In this document: piece by piece, positions 43,339 through 55,225 of the stretch
Layout: each line of letters begins with the position of its first letter
Position numbering within the stretch: position 1 is the first letter of the stretch
NCBI GenBank assembly: GCA_963377175.1
Contig: CAUJNA010002157.1
Coordinates: 158,327 to 222,326 of the forward strand
DNA: 64,000 bases
Direction of reading: 5' to 3'
Source: Effrenium voratum
Taxonomy: Eukaryota; Sar; Dinophyceae; Suessiales; Symbiodiniaceae
The notes under the pieces: generated by a model
The model's database searches: none
What the model saw: the letters and a program-made list of their open reading frames with translations, nothing else
Told to the model about the DNA's origin: nothing
Made by a program: the position numbers and the translations under genes

Positions 43339-46300
43339 ACGGTTTAGGTTGGTTCAGGTTGGTTTGGGTTGGTTCAGGTTGGTTCAGGTTGGTTCAGGTT
43401 GGTTCAGGTTGGTTCAGGTTGGTTTAGGTTGGTTTAGGTTGGTTCAGGTTGGTTTAGGTTGGTTGGTTGGTTCAGGTTGGTTCAGGTTGGTTCAGGTTGG
43501 TTCAGGTTGGTTCAGGTTGGTTTAGGTTGGTTCAGGTTGGTTTAGGTTGGTTTAGGTTGGTTCAGGTTGGTTCAGGTTGGTTCAGGTTGGTTCAGGTTGG
43601 TTCAGGTTGGTTTAGGTTGGTTCAGGTTGGTTCAGGTTGGTTCAGGTTGGTTCAGGTTGGTTCAGGTTGGTTCAGGTTGGTTCAGGTTGGTTTGGTTGGT
43701 GGTTAGGTTGGTTTGGTTGGTTCAGGTTGGTTTTGGTTGGTTGGTTTAGGTTGGTTCAGGTTGGTTTGGGTTGGTTCAGGTTGGTTCAGGTTGGTTCAGG
43801 TTGGTTCAGGTTGGTTCAGGTTGGTTTAGGTTGGTTTAGGTTGGTTCAGGTTGGTTTAGGTTGGTTTAGGTTGGTTCAGGTTGGTTCAGGTTGGTTCAGG
43901 TTGGTTCAGGTTGGTTCAGGTTGGTTCAGGTTGGTTTAGGTTGGTTCAGGTTGGTTTAGGTTGGTTTAGGTTGGTTCAGGTTGGTTCAGGTTGGTTGGTT
44001 GGTTCAGGTTGGTTCAGGTTGGTTTAGGTTGGTTCAGGTTGGTTCAGGTTGGTTTAGGTTGGTTCAGGTTGGTTTGGGTTGGTTTAGGTTGGTTCAGGTT
44101 GGTTTAGGTTGGTTCAGGTTGGTTTGGGTTGGTTCAGGTTGGTTCAGGTTGGTTCAGGTTGGTTCAGGTTGGTTCAGGTTGGTTTAGGTTGGTTCAGGTT
44201 GGTTCAGGTTGGTTCAGGTTGGTTTAGGTTGGTTCAGGTTGGTTCAGGTTGGTTTAGGTTGGTTCAGGTTGGTTTGGGTTGGTTTAGGTTGGTTCAGGTT
44301 GGTTCAGGTTGGTTTAGGTTGGTTCAGGTTGGTTCAGGTTGGTTTAGGTTGGTTCAGGTTGGTTGGTTGTTCAGGTTGGTTTGGGTTGGTTCAGGTTGGT
44401 TAGGTTGGTTTAGGTTGGTTCAGGTTGGTTTAGGTTGGTTTAGGTTGGTTTAGGTTGGTTCAGGTTGGTTCAGGTTGGTTCAGGTTGGTTCAGGTTGGTT
44501 CAGGTTGGTTCAGGTTGGTTCAGGTTGGTTTGGGTTGGTTTAGGTTGGTTCAGGTTGGTTTAGGTTGGTTCAGGTTGGTTTGGGTTGGTTCAGGTTGGTT
44601 CAGGTTGGTTCAGGTTGGTTTAGGTTGGTTCAGGTTGGTTTAGGTTGGTTTAGGTTGGTTCAGGTTGGTTTAGGTTGGTTTAGGTTGGTTCAGGATTGGT
44701 TTAGGTTGGTTCAGGTTGGTTGGGTTGGTTCAGGTTGGTTCAGGTTGGTTCAGGTTGGTTTAGGTTGGTTTAGGTTGGTTTAGGTTTGTTCAGGTTGGTT
44801 CTGGTTGGTTCAGGTTGGTTTAGGTTGGTTCAGGTTGGTTCAGGTTGGTTTAGGTTGGTTCAGGTTGGTTTGGGTTGGTTTAGGTTGGTTCAGGTTGGTT
44901 TAGGTTGGTTTAGGTTGGTTCAGGTTGGTTCAGGTTGGTTTAGGTTGGTTCAGGTTGGTTTGGGTTGGTTTANNNNNNNNNNNNNNNNNNNNNNNNNNNN
45001 NNNNNNNNNNNNNNNNNNNNNNNNNNNNNNNNNNNNNNNNNNNNNNNNNNNNNNNNNNNNNNNNNNNNNNNNAGGTTGGTTCAGGTTGGTTTAGGTTGGT
45101 TTAGGTTGGTTTAGGTTGGTTTAGGTTGGTTTAGGTTGGTTTAGGTTGGTTTAGGTTGGTTCAGGTTGGTTTAGGTTGGTTTAGGTTGGTTCAGGTTGGT
45201 TCAGGTTGGTTTAGGTTGGTTCAAGGTTGGTTTAGTTGGTTCGGTTGGTTCAGGTTGGTTCAGGTTGGTTCAGGTTGGTTCAGGTTGGTTCAGGTTGGTT
45301 TAGGTTGGTTCAGGTTGGTTTAGGTTGGTTTAGGTTGGTTCAGGTTGGTTCAGGTTGGTTCAGGTTGGTTCAGGTTGGTTCAGGTTGGTTTAGGTTGGTT
45401 CAGGTTGGTTTAGGTTGGTTTAGGTTGGTTCAGGTTGGTTCAGGTTGGTTCAGGTTGGTTCAGGTTGGTTCAGGTTGGTTCAGGTTGGTTTGGGTTGGTT
45501 CAGGTTGGTTCAGGTTGGTTCAGGTTGGTTCAGGTTGGTTTAGGTTGGTTCAGGTTAGGGTTAGGTTGGTTTAGGTTGGTTTAGGTTGGTTCAGGTTGGT
45601 TTAGGTTGGTTCAGGTTGGTTTAGGTTGGTTCAGGTTGGTTCAGGTTGGTTTAGGTTGGTTCAGGTTGGTTCAGGTTTGGTTTAAGTTGATTTAGGTTGG
45701 TTCAGGTTGGTTTAGGTTGGTTTAGGTTGGTTCAGGTTGGTTCAGGTTGGTTTAGGTTGGTTCAGGTTGGTTCCGGTTAATTTAGGTTGGTTCAGGTTGG
45801 TTCAGGTTGGTTTAGGTTGGTTCAGGTTGGTTTAGGTTGGTTTAGGTTGGTTTAGGTTTGTTCAGGTTGGTTCAGGTTGGTTCAGGTTGGTTTAGGTTGG
45901 TTCAGGTTGGTTCAGGTTGGTTTAGGTTGGTTCAGGTTGGTTTGGGTTGGTTTAGGTTGGTTCAGGTTGGTTTAGGTTGGTTCAGGTTGGTTTGGGTTGG
46001 TTCAGGTTGGTTCAGGTTGGTTCAGGTTGGTTTAGGTTGGTTCAGGTTGGTTTAGGTTGGTTTAGGTTGGTTCAGGTTGGTTCAGGTTGGTTTAGGTTGG
46101 TTCAGGTTGGTTTAGGTTGGTTCAGGTTGGTTCAGGTTGGTTTAGGTTGGTTCAGGTTGGTTTAGGTTGGTTTAGGTTGGTTTAGGTTTGTTCAGGTTGG
46201 TTCAGGTTGGTTCAGGTTGGTTTAGGTTGGTTCAGGTTGGTTCAGGTTGGTTTAGGTGGTTCAGGTTGGTTTGGGTTGGTTTAGGTTGGTTCAGGTTGGT

Positions 46301-46765
46301 TTAGGTTGGTTCAGGTTGGTTTGGGTTGGTTCAGGTTGGTTCAGGTTGGTTCAGGTTGGTTGGTTGGTTCAGGTTGGTTTAGTTCAGGTTGGTTTAGGTT
46401 GGTTTAGGTTGGTTCAGGTTGGTTCAGGTTGGTTCAGGTTGGTTCAGGTTGGTTCAGGTTGGTTTAGGTTGGTTCAGGTTGGTTTAGGTTGGTTTAGGTT
46501 GGTTCAGGTTGGTTCAGGTTGGTTCAGGTTGGTTCAGGTTGGTTCAGGTTGGTTTAGGTTGGTTTAGGTTTGTTCAGGTTGGTTCAGGTTGGTTGGGTTG
46601 GTTCAGGTTGGTTCAGGTTGGTTCAGGTTGGTTTGGGTTGGTTCAGGTTGGTTCAGGTTGGTTTGGGTTGGTTTGGGTTGGTTCAGGTTGGTTTAGGTCA
46701 GGTTGGTTTGGGTTGGTTTAGGTTGGTTCGGGTTGGTTTAGGTTGGTGTAGGTTGGTTTAAGTTG
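43339..46765. repeat. 10-bp GGTTYAGGTT array, at least 3.3 kb
   Basis: About 330 units of GGTTCAGGTT or GGTTTAGGTT, with occasional GGTTTGGGTT. Unit order is itself repeated: a marker TTTAGGTTTGTTCAGG recurs near 45857, 46189 and 46569, followed by nearly the same C/T unit series, giving a higher-order repeat of about 330-380 bp. One GGTTAGGGTTAGG (about 45553) looks telomeric. The 30-bp frame gives Val-Gln-Val-Gly-Ser-Gly-Trp-Phe-Arg-Leu cycles, which are not a protein. Confidence 0.95.
44973..45072. other. Assembly gap, 100 N
   Basis: Exactly 100 N inside the 10-bp array, the usual placeholder for a gap of unknown size. The real array is likely longer than shown. Confidence 0.98.
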
Positions 46766-47274
46766 CCGTGGGTTTTGGTTGGCGAAAGAAGGCTGGGTGA
46801 AAAAAAATTATGGGGAGCAGATCTGATCCAGTTGCCCATGGCATTGTCTTTGCTCCAATGCTGGAGACACGCAAATCGCCGAGACTCGGCTCCTTCCCGG
46901 ATCGTTTTGCGGGTCTCTGATTCGTTGTAGTTGCTTTGTGTTTACTTTAGAGTTCTGAGCCTCAGGCTCAGTCGACCTTTCACCCCATTTCCTTTTAAGT
47001 TCCTCTGCATTATTGCGGTGCAGCGCCATTTCCCCCTGAGTTGCCTCTACTTCCGTGCACCTCCCCTTTATTACCCTCTCCCTTCCTTCGACTCCTCACC
47101 ATCTAATAGCTGCCAATGGACAGCGGTGAGGAGAGAAGGGCACCTTTCCCTTTCTAAACCTTTACCTTTCTATATCTCTCTCTTTGCCTCTCTTCCAAGC
47201 CACTTTTCCTCCAGTACATTCTGAATGTGGCATATATAGAAGAGAGGCAACGAGAGAAAGGAATGGATTGACAA

Positions 47275-47475
47275 GTTGGTTTGTTTGGGTTGGTTGGGTT
47301 GCATCGGTCGGTCGGTCGGTCGGTCTGGTTTGGTTGGTTGGTTGGTCTGGTTTGGTTGGTTGGTCTGGTTTGGTTGGTTGGTTGGTTTGGTTTGGTTTGG
47401 TTGGTTTGTTTTGATTCGTTTGGTTCGTTTGGTCGGTTTGGCGGTTTGGTTGGCTTGGTTGGTCGGTTTGGTTGC
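47275..47475. repeat. GGTT/GGTC/GGTTT simple repeat
   Basis: Alternating (GGTT)n, (CGGT)n and (TTTGG)n tracts. The preceding 46766-47274 is pyrimidine-rich and contains no supported gene. Confidence 0.9.
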
Positions 47476-47676
47476 TTTGGTTTGTTACATTTGTTGGTCC
47501 CTATCGTCCAAGCGGGAGATGGCTGATGTTTCTTGCAAAGGAGGTCCCACACTTGACTGCTATTGGGTTGGATCTTTAGACTTTAACTTTATGGAAAATC
47601 CAGGGTTTTCCATTAACCCCCCCCCCCCCCCCAAACAAAAAAAAAACAGGAGAAAGAACAGTTAAACTTTTTGCAG

Positions 47677-47787
47677 GGGGGTCAACAGCAAAACCAAGCA
47701 CAAGGAGCCCATGAGTTGCACAACTTTCCAGTGACCCGACTCGAGTTGCAGCCCCGGCCAGGCGAAGCCCACGCCAGCGCCCTCTGA
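47677..47787 (+). CDS. Candidate terminal exon, Gln-rich
   Basis: AACTTTTTGCAG|GGG is a good acceptor. The frame reads GGQQQNQAQGAHELHNFPVT, then RLELQPRPGEAHASAL, and ends at TGA 47785-47787. It is the next plausible exon after the array. A minus ORF (47576-47851) overlaps and is an alternative. The family is unknown. Sequence from 47788 to 48799 shows nothing more. Confidence 0.35.
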   Translation, partial: GGQQQNQAQGAHELHNFPVTRLELQPRPGEAHASAL

Positions 47788-48799
47788 GATCAGCAGGCCG
47801 CGAGCCGGATCCTCCTAACATGGCGCCGGTTTTTGGGGTCGTTTCCTGCACGAGGAAACGGATTTTCCGGGAAGGTGCTAGGTTTGAGACGGAAGTGAAG
47901 GTGAGTCAGGGACAGCCCCATGAAGCCGTTCTGATTCTTTACGTGGTTTTGTGGATAGACGTTGTGTGTGTGTGTGCTTTTGGGTATCTTCCATTGCAGG
48001 AGGGGGGTTGACCAGACCGCCTTTTCCTGTTTGGGGAAGCTTCATCAATTTGTTCGTTGCCTGGTGAGAACCCACATGAGACCTGCTTGGCATGTGTCGA
48101 CATGGAGGGAACCTACCTTGGCCAGGTGAAAAACAAGAGCAACACAAATGGAAAGCAACTAGTCGAAAGGTTACTAGTTCTATCAATAATGTAAGTGTCA
48201 GAATTTGCAACAGCGGCAGGGAAGCAAAAACAGCGCTTGCATGGTGGGAGCATCGTACCTCAATCAAGGTGCACACTGCCCGAAATGAGACCGGAATCAC
48301 GTCAAAAGTATATTCCTGAGAAGCACAAAGAGAGGAAGGGACAGAGCTGGCAAAAGTAGACCAACAAAGTGGGCACTTTGTTTGGTGTACATGGATGCCA
48401 TTTTCAAAGTAGCCTGTAGCCCTTCTTATGCTGGCTTAATGACTAAGAATGGTCATGGATCCTTTCAGTTCAAGGAACCACGATCATGGTTCATCTGATC
48501 ACTTTTGACCACGGCACACGCGGCTTTTGCTTTGGCGGCAATCACTTGCTGACGGTGGTGCTCGGCTGCGGGTTCGCGCTTTGCAACCAAGATTGCCCTT
48601 GTTGGGCTTCATTCCATGTGCTCTTTGCGCTCCCTTTTGGGGTGGCAGACCAGTTTTGCCCCCCTCCAGGTCTATGAAACCCGAACAGAGGGTCAGAGTG
48701 ATCCTCGTCCAAGAAGAGCTTCCTCTATCCTTCCGTGCAGAAAAGGAGGCTCTGGGGTTCTACTTCCCCCAGTAGTGCCCTTTTACCTCATTTTGGAGG

Positions 48800-48932
48800 A
48801 GGCTTCCCCTACCAAAATAGACCACAGAAAAGACATCGGGTACCCCTGTTCTAGCCTCTCGAGTTTGCTTAAGCTTATTAAGACGAGTTTTTCCCCGTTG
48901 GTTTTAAAGGGAATCGATCACTACTGGAACTA
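48800..48932. repeat. Dispersed repeat family C and a second duplicated block
   Basis: 48800-48870 resembles 31585-31665 (AAATAGA-CA-AGAAAAG, GGGTACCC, TTCTA). 48868-48932 resembles 49573-49637: TTGCTTAAG, then CGTTGGTTTTAAAGGGAATC, then GATCACTACTGG. Confidence 0.55.
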
Positions 48933-48983
48933 TTCCCTCTGGACCTAAGTTCCACGTCCATCGGCTCGGGCGACGTGGCTCAG

Positions 48984-49106
48984 GACCTCGGCGCGGCGAT
49001 CTGCGCCGGGGGGCGCGCCCTACCCCGGCGCCCCGCCGGCCGGGGGACCTGGGGACCTCAGGCACTCCGAGGACTGGCCGTGTGTGCGGCACTGCACCCC
49101 GAAGTC
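48984..49106 (+). CDS. Candidate exon, GC-rich, unknown
   Basis: After GTGGCTCAG|GAC the frame reads DLGAAICAGGRALPRRPAGR and continues in GC-rich codons to HPEV. It ends where TIR element copy 5 is inserted (49111). Downstream of the element the frame does not resume convincingly. The antisense Arg/Pro-rich ORF is less likely. Confidence 0.3.
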
Positions 49107-49110
49107 AGAT

Positions 49111-49223
49111 GGCTGTGGTTGTCAAAAACGTTGTGGTTGATCCCACTTTGGGGTTTCGGTGAATTCACCACCCATTTTAGGCTTTGTTTGAGTGGGGATT
49201 GGGATGTTCACTGACCCATGGCC
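49111..49223 (+). mobile_element. TIR element family A, copy 5 (113 bp)
   Basis: Starts GGCTGTGGTTGTCAAAAACG and ends CACTGACCCATGGCC, flanked on both sides by AGAT (49107-49110 and 49224-49227). The interior holds GGTGAATTCACCACCCATTT and GGGGATTGGGATGTTCACTG. The A/G-rich segment before the right TIR is shortened. Confidence 0.85.
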
Positions 49224-49572
49224 AGATGGCCCACTTCTGGGATGGCCTCGCAACAGAGACACGCAACCAACATTGGTTGCAGTCCGCCTACTTCAACGTT
49301 TTCCAGGCCTCAAAGCTGACCGACTGTGCCTTTGGTTGGAAGCCACCAGGCTCAGCATTGCGCATCTCTGCCGGGGGGAACAACAGTCAAACAGTTTTTT
49401 CTTGAACCCAACGCCCCTTTTCTTGGAGCTTTCTTCCAAACCTATGCGCCTTGAGTTTGTTTCTTGCACCAGAGCTTGGGGTTCAAGCGTTCGGGGTGGG
49501 GATACCAGCGGGCTGCTTTTGCCGGACGGAATGGAGCTAGAACTTCGGAAGGTTCCACCTACTCACACCTTC

Positions 49573-49637
49573 CATTTGCTTAAGGATAGATTTTATTTTC
49601 CGCTGTTGGTTTTAACGGGAATCTATCACTGCTGGGT
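49573..49637. repeat. Second copy of TTGCTTAAG...GGTTTTAA block
   Basis: Similar to 48868-48932 in the same orientation. Neighbouring sequence at 49228-49572 and 49638-49828 has short ORFs without motifs. Confidence 0.5.
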
Positions 49638-49828
49638 TTTGTTATTTTTTCCGGTGGACTTGTTGAGCAAATGGAAGAGACACATGTCCCAGGTGCGGCT
49701 GGCGACAGGCTCCAGGCAGAGCACGGCGGCAAGGCCGTCGGGAGGGGTCGGGAGGGCTCTCCCGTTTGCTTCTGCGCCTTGAGAATAGTGGAATCTCCGG
49801 AGTTGTTGCCTTTTCAGAAACCAACACA

Positions 49829-52812
<2,984 letters not shown>

Positions 52813-53255
52813 ATGCCAATTGATCTTCCTTACAAGCCGGCCCAAAAGGGGGACCTATTTCAAGAAACCCACACATGGCATGGCCAGCCCGGCCAGGCAA
52901 CTGCCCAGCCGACTGACGAGCAGGGCGGCCAAATGAACTGACCCGATGTCGCCTGTTCTTTGCCCTGGCAACTCACCTGGGGCAGGGGCATCAAAATGAG
53001 GTTCTCTTCAAATTCCATGCAGACCTGCTGGGGAGAAACCTGTCCTACATGTGAGGTTTCAGTCTTTTTGCAAGGGCGGATTTTGCACACCATGGCGTGA
53101 ACGTAATTGCATGAATTGCGTTCGGGGCTTCCAGAAAAACCAGCTACGGTGTTGGTGTTTCACCTGAGAGAAAGAAGTGTTTTCCCCAAAAGGACGGGAT
53201 TGTATCAACTGCTGTTTCGGCCGTGCAATTCAGCGGATCGGCCAGCCTTACACAG

Positions 53256-53319
53256 ACCTGCGAAGAGGGCGTGAGAAGTCTAGCAGCCCTGCTTGCTTCG
53301 GCGATTCGGTGCGCCTTCG
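53256..53319 (+). CDS. Candidate short exon, unknown
   Basis: CCTTACACAG|ACC opens a frame reading TCEEGVRSLAALLASAIRCA, amphipathic helical, up to CTTCG|GTAGGC. The acceptor is not followed by G, unlike most others here. A minus ORF (53144-53413) overlaps. The unit is weakly supported. Confidence 0.25.
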
Positions 53320-53637
53320 GTAGGCCAGAATTATGGGAGTCCTCACCCAAGCTGTGGGAATGACCCCAATCGGCTGGCCCCTCGTCCGGAAGAACCAAGT
53401 ACCTAGGATACATTCAAAGGTATCTGCAACATGCTTCTTTCCGTGTGTTGGACGCGGGTCTATTTAGCCGCTTAGCCTTGTCCACCTCATCGCACGGCAT
53501 TCTGTGATAAGGCGCAGCCAGCGCGCTGCGCCTCACGCAGCAGTCGTCTTGCCGGCGGAAGTTTTTGCTTGCATGCCCAGCTTTTGCATTCTTGGCGGGC
53601 AGCAGTCAAGCAACCGAGATAATGTAAGGGAGCCCAG

Positions 53638-53669
53638 CTTCTTGTGATTCTGCTTTCGTTTGGCTCCAG
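53638..53669 (+). promoter_or_regulatory. Likely trans-splice acceptor
   Basis: A pyrimidine-rich stretch (CTTCTTGTGATTCTGCTTTCG) ends in CTCCAG at 53664-53669, 63 bp upstream of the ATG. Dinoflagellate mRNAs receive a spliced leader at such AG sites. An alternative AG is at 53716-53717. Position and composition only; no experimental support. Confidence 0.35.
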
Positions 53670-53732
53670 CGGCTACGACTTCGATCCGTAAGTACTCTTG
53701 CTTGCCTGACTGCCCAGTGGCCGCACATCGCA

Positions 53733-54365
53733 ATGCCGGACATCGCCAAGTCGGACATCAACTCCAACCTGGACCGCGACAAGATGTTCTCGGAGCTCTG
53801 GTGGCTGAACTACTGCTTCTGCGAGGGCGTGGGCATCGGCGCAGTGGGGAATCCCTTCTTTGGCGGCGAGGCGGTGAACATTTGCCTGCACTCCAAGTGT
53901 GAGATGACCGATGTGGGGGACCCCTTCTGCTCCTCCATGCGCGTGTGCCTGTGCATCACCGACCAGTGCGCCCTCCCGCCGGCCAAAGGCTCCCCGATCT
54001 GTGTGTGCTTCAACAAGAAGCTGGCAGGAGACGACGGCTGGAGCGGGCAGCAGCTCTTCGATTGGTCCACGGGCTTCGGCGACACCTTCTGGGTCTACTA
54101 CATCTTCTGCCTGGGCTGCGGCGTGACCGCGCCTTCGGCCAACGGCCGCCCGTTGTTCGCCGTGCAGTTCAAGGAGTTGTGCATCAAGGGAGGCACAAAG
54201 TTGGCGACTCCTATGGAAGGCGGCAAGCTTTGCTCCGCAGTGAGTACGCGCTTGTGCCTTTGGGACCAGTGTGCGATGCCGCCGGCTGAAGGATCACCAA
54301 TGTTCGTGTGCTTCAACTTCCTGAACCCCAAGACCGGCGCCAAGCCTTTGGGCTACGGAGCATAA
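53733..54365 (+). CDS. Two-module Cys-rich DQCAxPPAxGSP protein, intronless
   Basis: A complete 210-residue gene with almost all third positions G or C, unlike any neighbour, which suggests strong expression. The protein is an internal duplication: module 1 at residues about 21-100 and module 2 at about 117-200. Each begins with a Trp/Tyr-rich segment and FCxGxG. Each ends in CxxxDQCAxPPAxGSPxxVCFN (DQC at 77-79 and 178-180). There are 17 cysteines (8 percent): ten in module 1, seven in module 2. I see no signal peptide, no clear membrane span and no catalytic motif. Paired cysteines suggest metal binding or disulphide bonding. It resembles uncharacterised dinoflagellate proteins I have an impression of but cannot verify. 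The start is the first ATG after the pyrimidine-rich acceptor, and an Asp/Lys-rich N-terminus follows. Confidence 0.9.
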   Translation: MPDIAKSDINSNLDRDKMFSELWWLNYCFCEGVGIGAVGNPFFGGEAVNICLHSKCEMTDVGDPFCSSMRVCLCITDQCALPPAKGSPICVCFNKKLAGDDGWSGQQLFDWSTGFGDTFWVYYIFCLGCGVTAPSANGRPLFAVQFKELCIKGGTKLATPMEGGKLCSAVSTRLCLWDQCAMPPAEGSPMFVCFNFLNPKTGAKPLGYGA

Positions 54366-54660
54366 GTGGCCGACGGATCACAAGGGCCACACAGACCCAG
54401 TGTTTGAGTGGCACTATCGCTGCCAGCGAACCTGCTGGGGTGACACCTGAATAAGCCGCTTGGCGGGCCTTGCCGGGGTGGAGGCACAATTGTCACAACC
54501 CGGTTCGTTCCTTCTCCAAGAGAGCTTGACTTTGAACTGATTTTGCATCATCTCTGGCCTTAGGAGAAAACAGCTTGTGCTTTCTTCCGCTTCTGTCCAG
54601 ATTCGCACGCTCTCTTTGCTTTATGCCGGATTCCGGGAATCGGAGTCGGATGTTCGCCAG
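54366..54660. other. 3' flank of the Cys-rich gene
   Basis: No AATAAA signal is evident. CCTGCTGGGGTGACACCTG (about 54430-54448) resembles CCTGCTGGGGAGAAACCTG upstream of the gene (about 53025-53043). Confidence 0.35.
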
Positions 54661-54724
54661 GTCGACGCCTGCGATCTCACCGTCGCGCCCGACCGAGGAG
54701 CTGCTGGCGTCCGGCTGGCTCCCG
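54661..54724 (+). CDS. Candidate exon, unknown
   Basis: GGATGTTCGCCAG|GTC opens a frame reading VDACDLTVAPDRGAAGVRLA, with G/C-ending codons, up to GGCTCCCG|GTTTGG. It lies 296 bp after the Cys-rich gene on the same strand and is a separate unit. The family is unknown. Sequence from 54725 to 55225 has no supported gene. Confidence 0.35.
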
Positions 54725-55225
54725 GTTTGGTCACAGCGGACTCAATCAAATTTGACCCTTGCCTCATCTTGGCTTTGTGGTGCACTGGTTTTAGGTGCCT
54801 GGTCAATTTGACTGGGGTGCAGCGTGGCCACGTTAAGCAACAAGCGGAGACCTGGGAAACATGGAGGATCTTAGCTGCAAACCAACGGTTGGGCAATACT
54901 GACTGGCAAGTCATTGGTTGGCAAACAGGAAGGTAATGAAGGTCTGGTTCATGTCCGACCACTTCTGAGGTTGGTCTCCCTTGAAGTTCATTGCCGCTCG
55001 ACTTACCGTCGCAATGGCGCGGCTTTTCCCTACTTCAGCCACGTTCAGGTTGCCCCTGGAATTGGTGGCTTGGATTGGCAACTGGAGACTTGACTTGAAC
55101 CCCTCATTCTTGAGCCACCCAACCTCAAAGCCACACCACCGGGGCTTCAAGCTACCAAGTGGAATGGCGCACCGGCTGGGATCGAGGAGCGACGCTCACA
55201 GACTGGTTCCTCGAAGGCTTCGGGA

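Noticed and set aside
43339..46765. VQVGSGWFRL repeat protein
   Set aside because: Three 10-bp units make a 30-bp, 10-residue cycle that is broken whenever a unit has an indel. There is no start context and no flanking domain.
43339..46765. True telomere
   Set aside because: The unit is 10 bp (GGTTYAGGTT), not a TTTAGGG heptamer. It is internal, with sequence on both sides. Only isolated telomere-like words occur.
53650..53690. Relict dinoflagellate spliced-leader sequence upstream of the Cys-rich gene
   Set aside because: Only the 8-mer TTTGGCTC matches the leader, and it lies before, not after, the proposed acceptor AG. No better match was seen elsewhere in the window.
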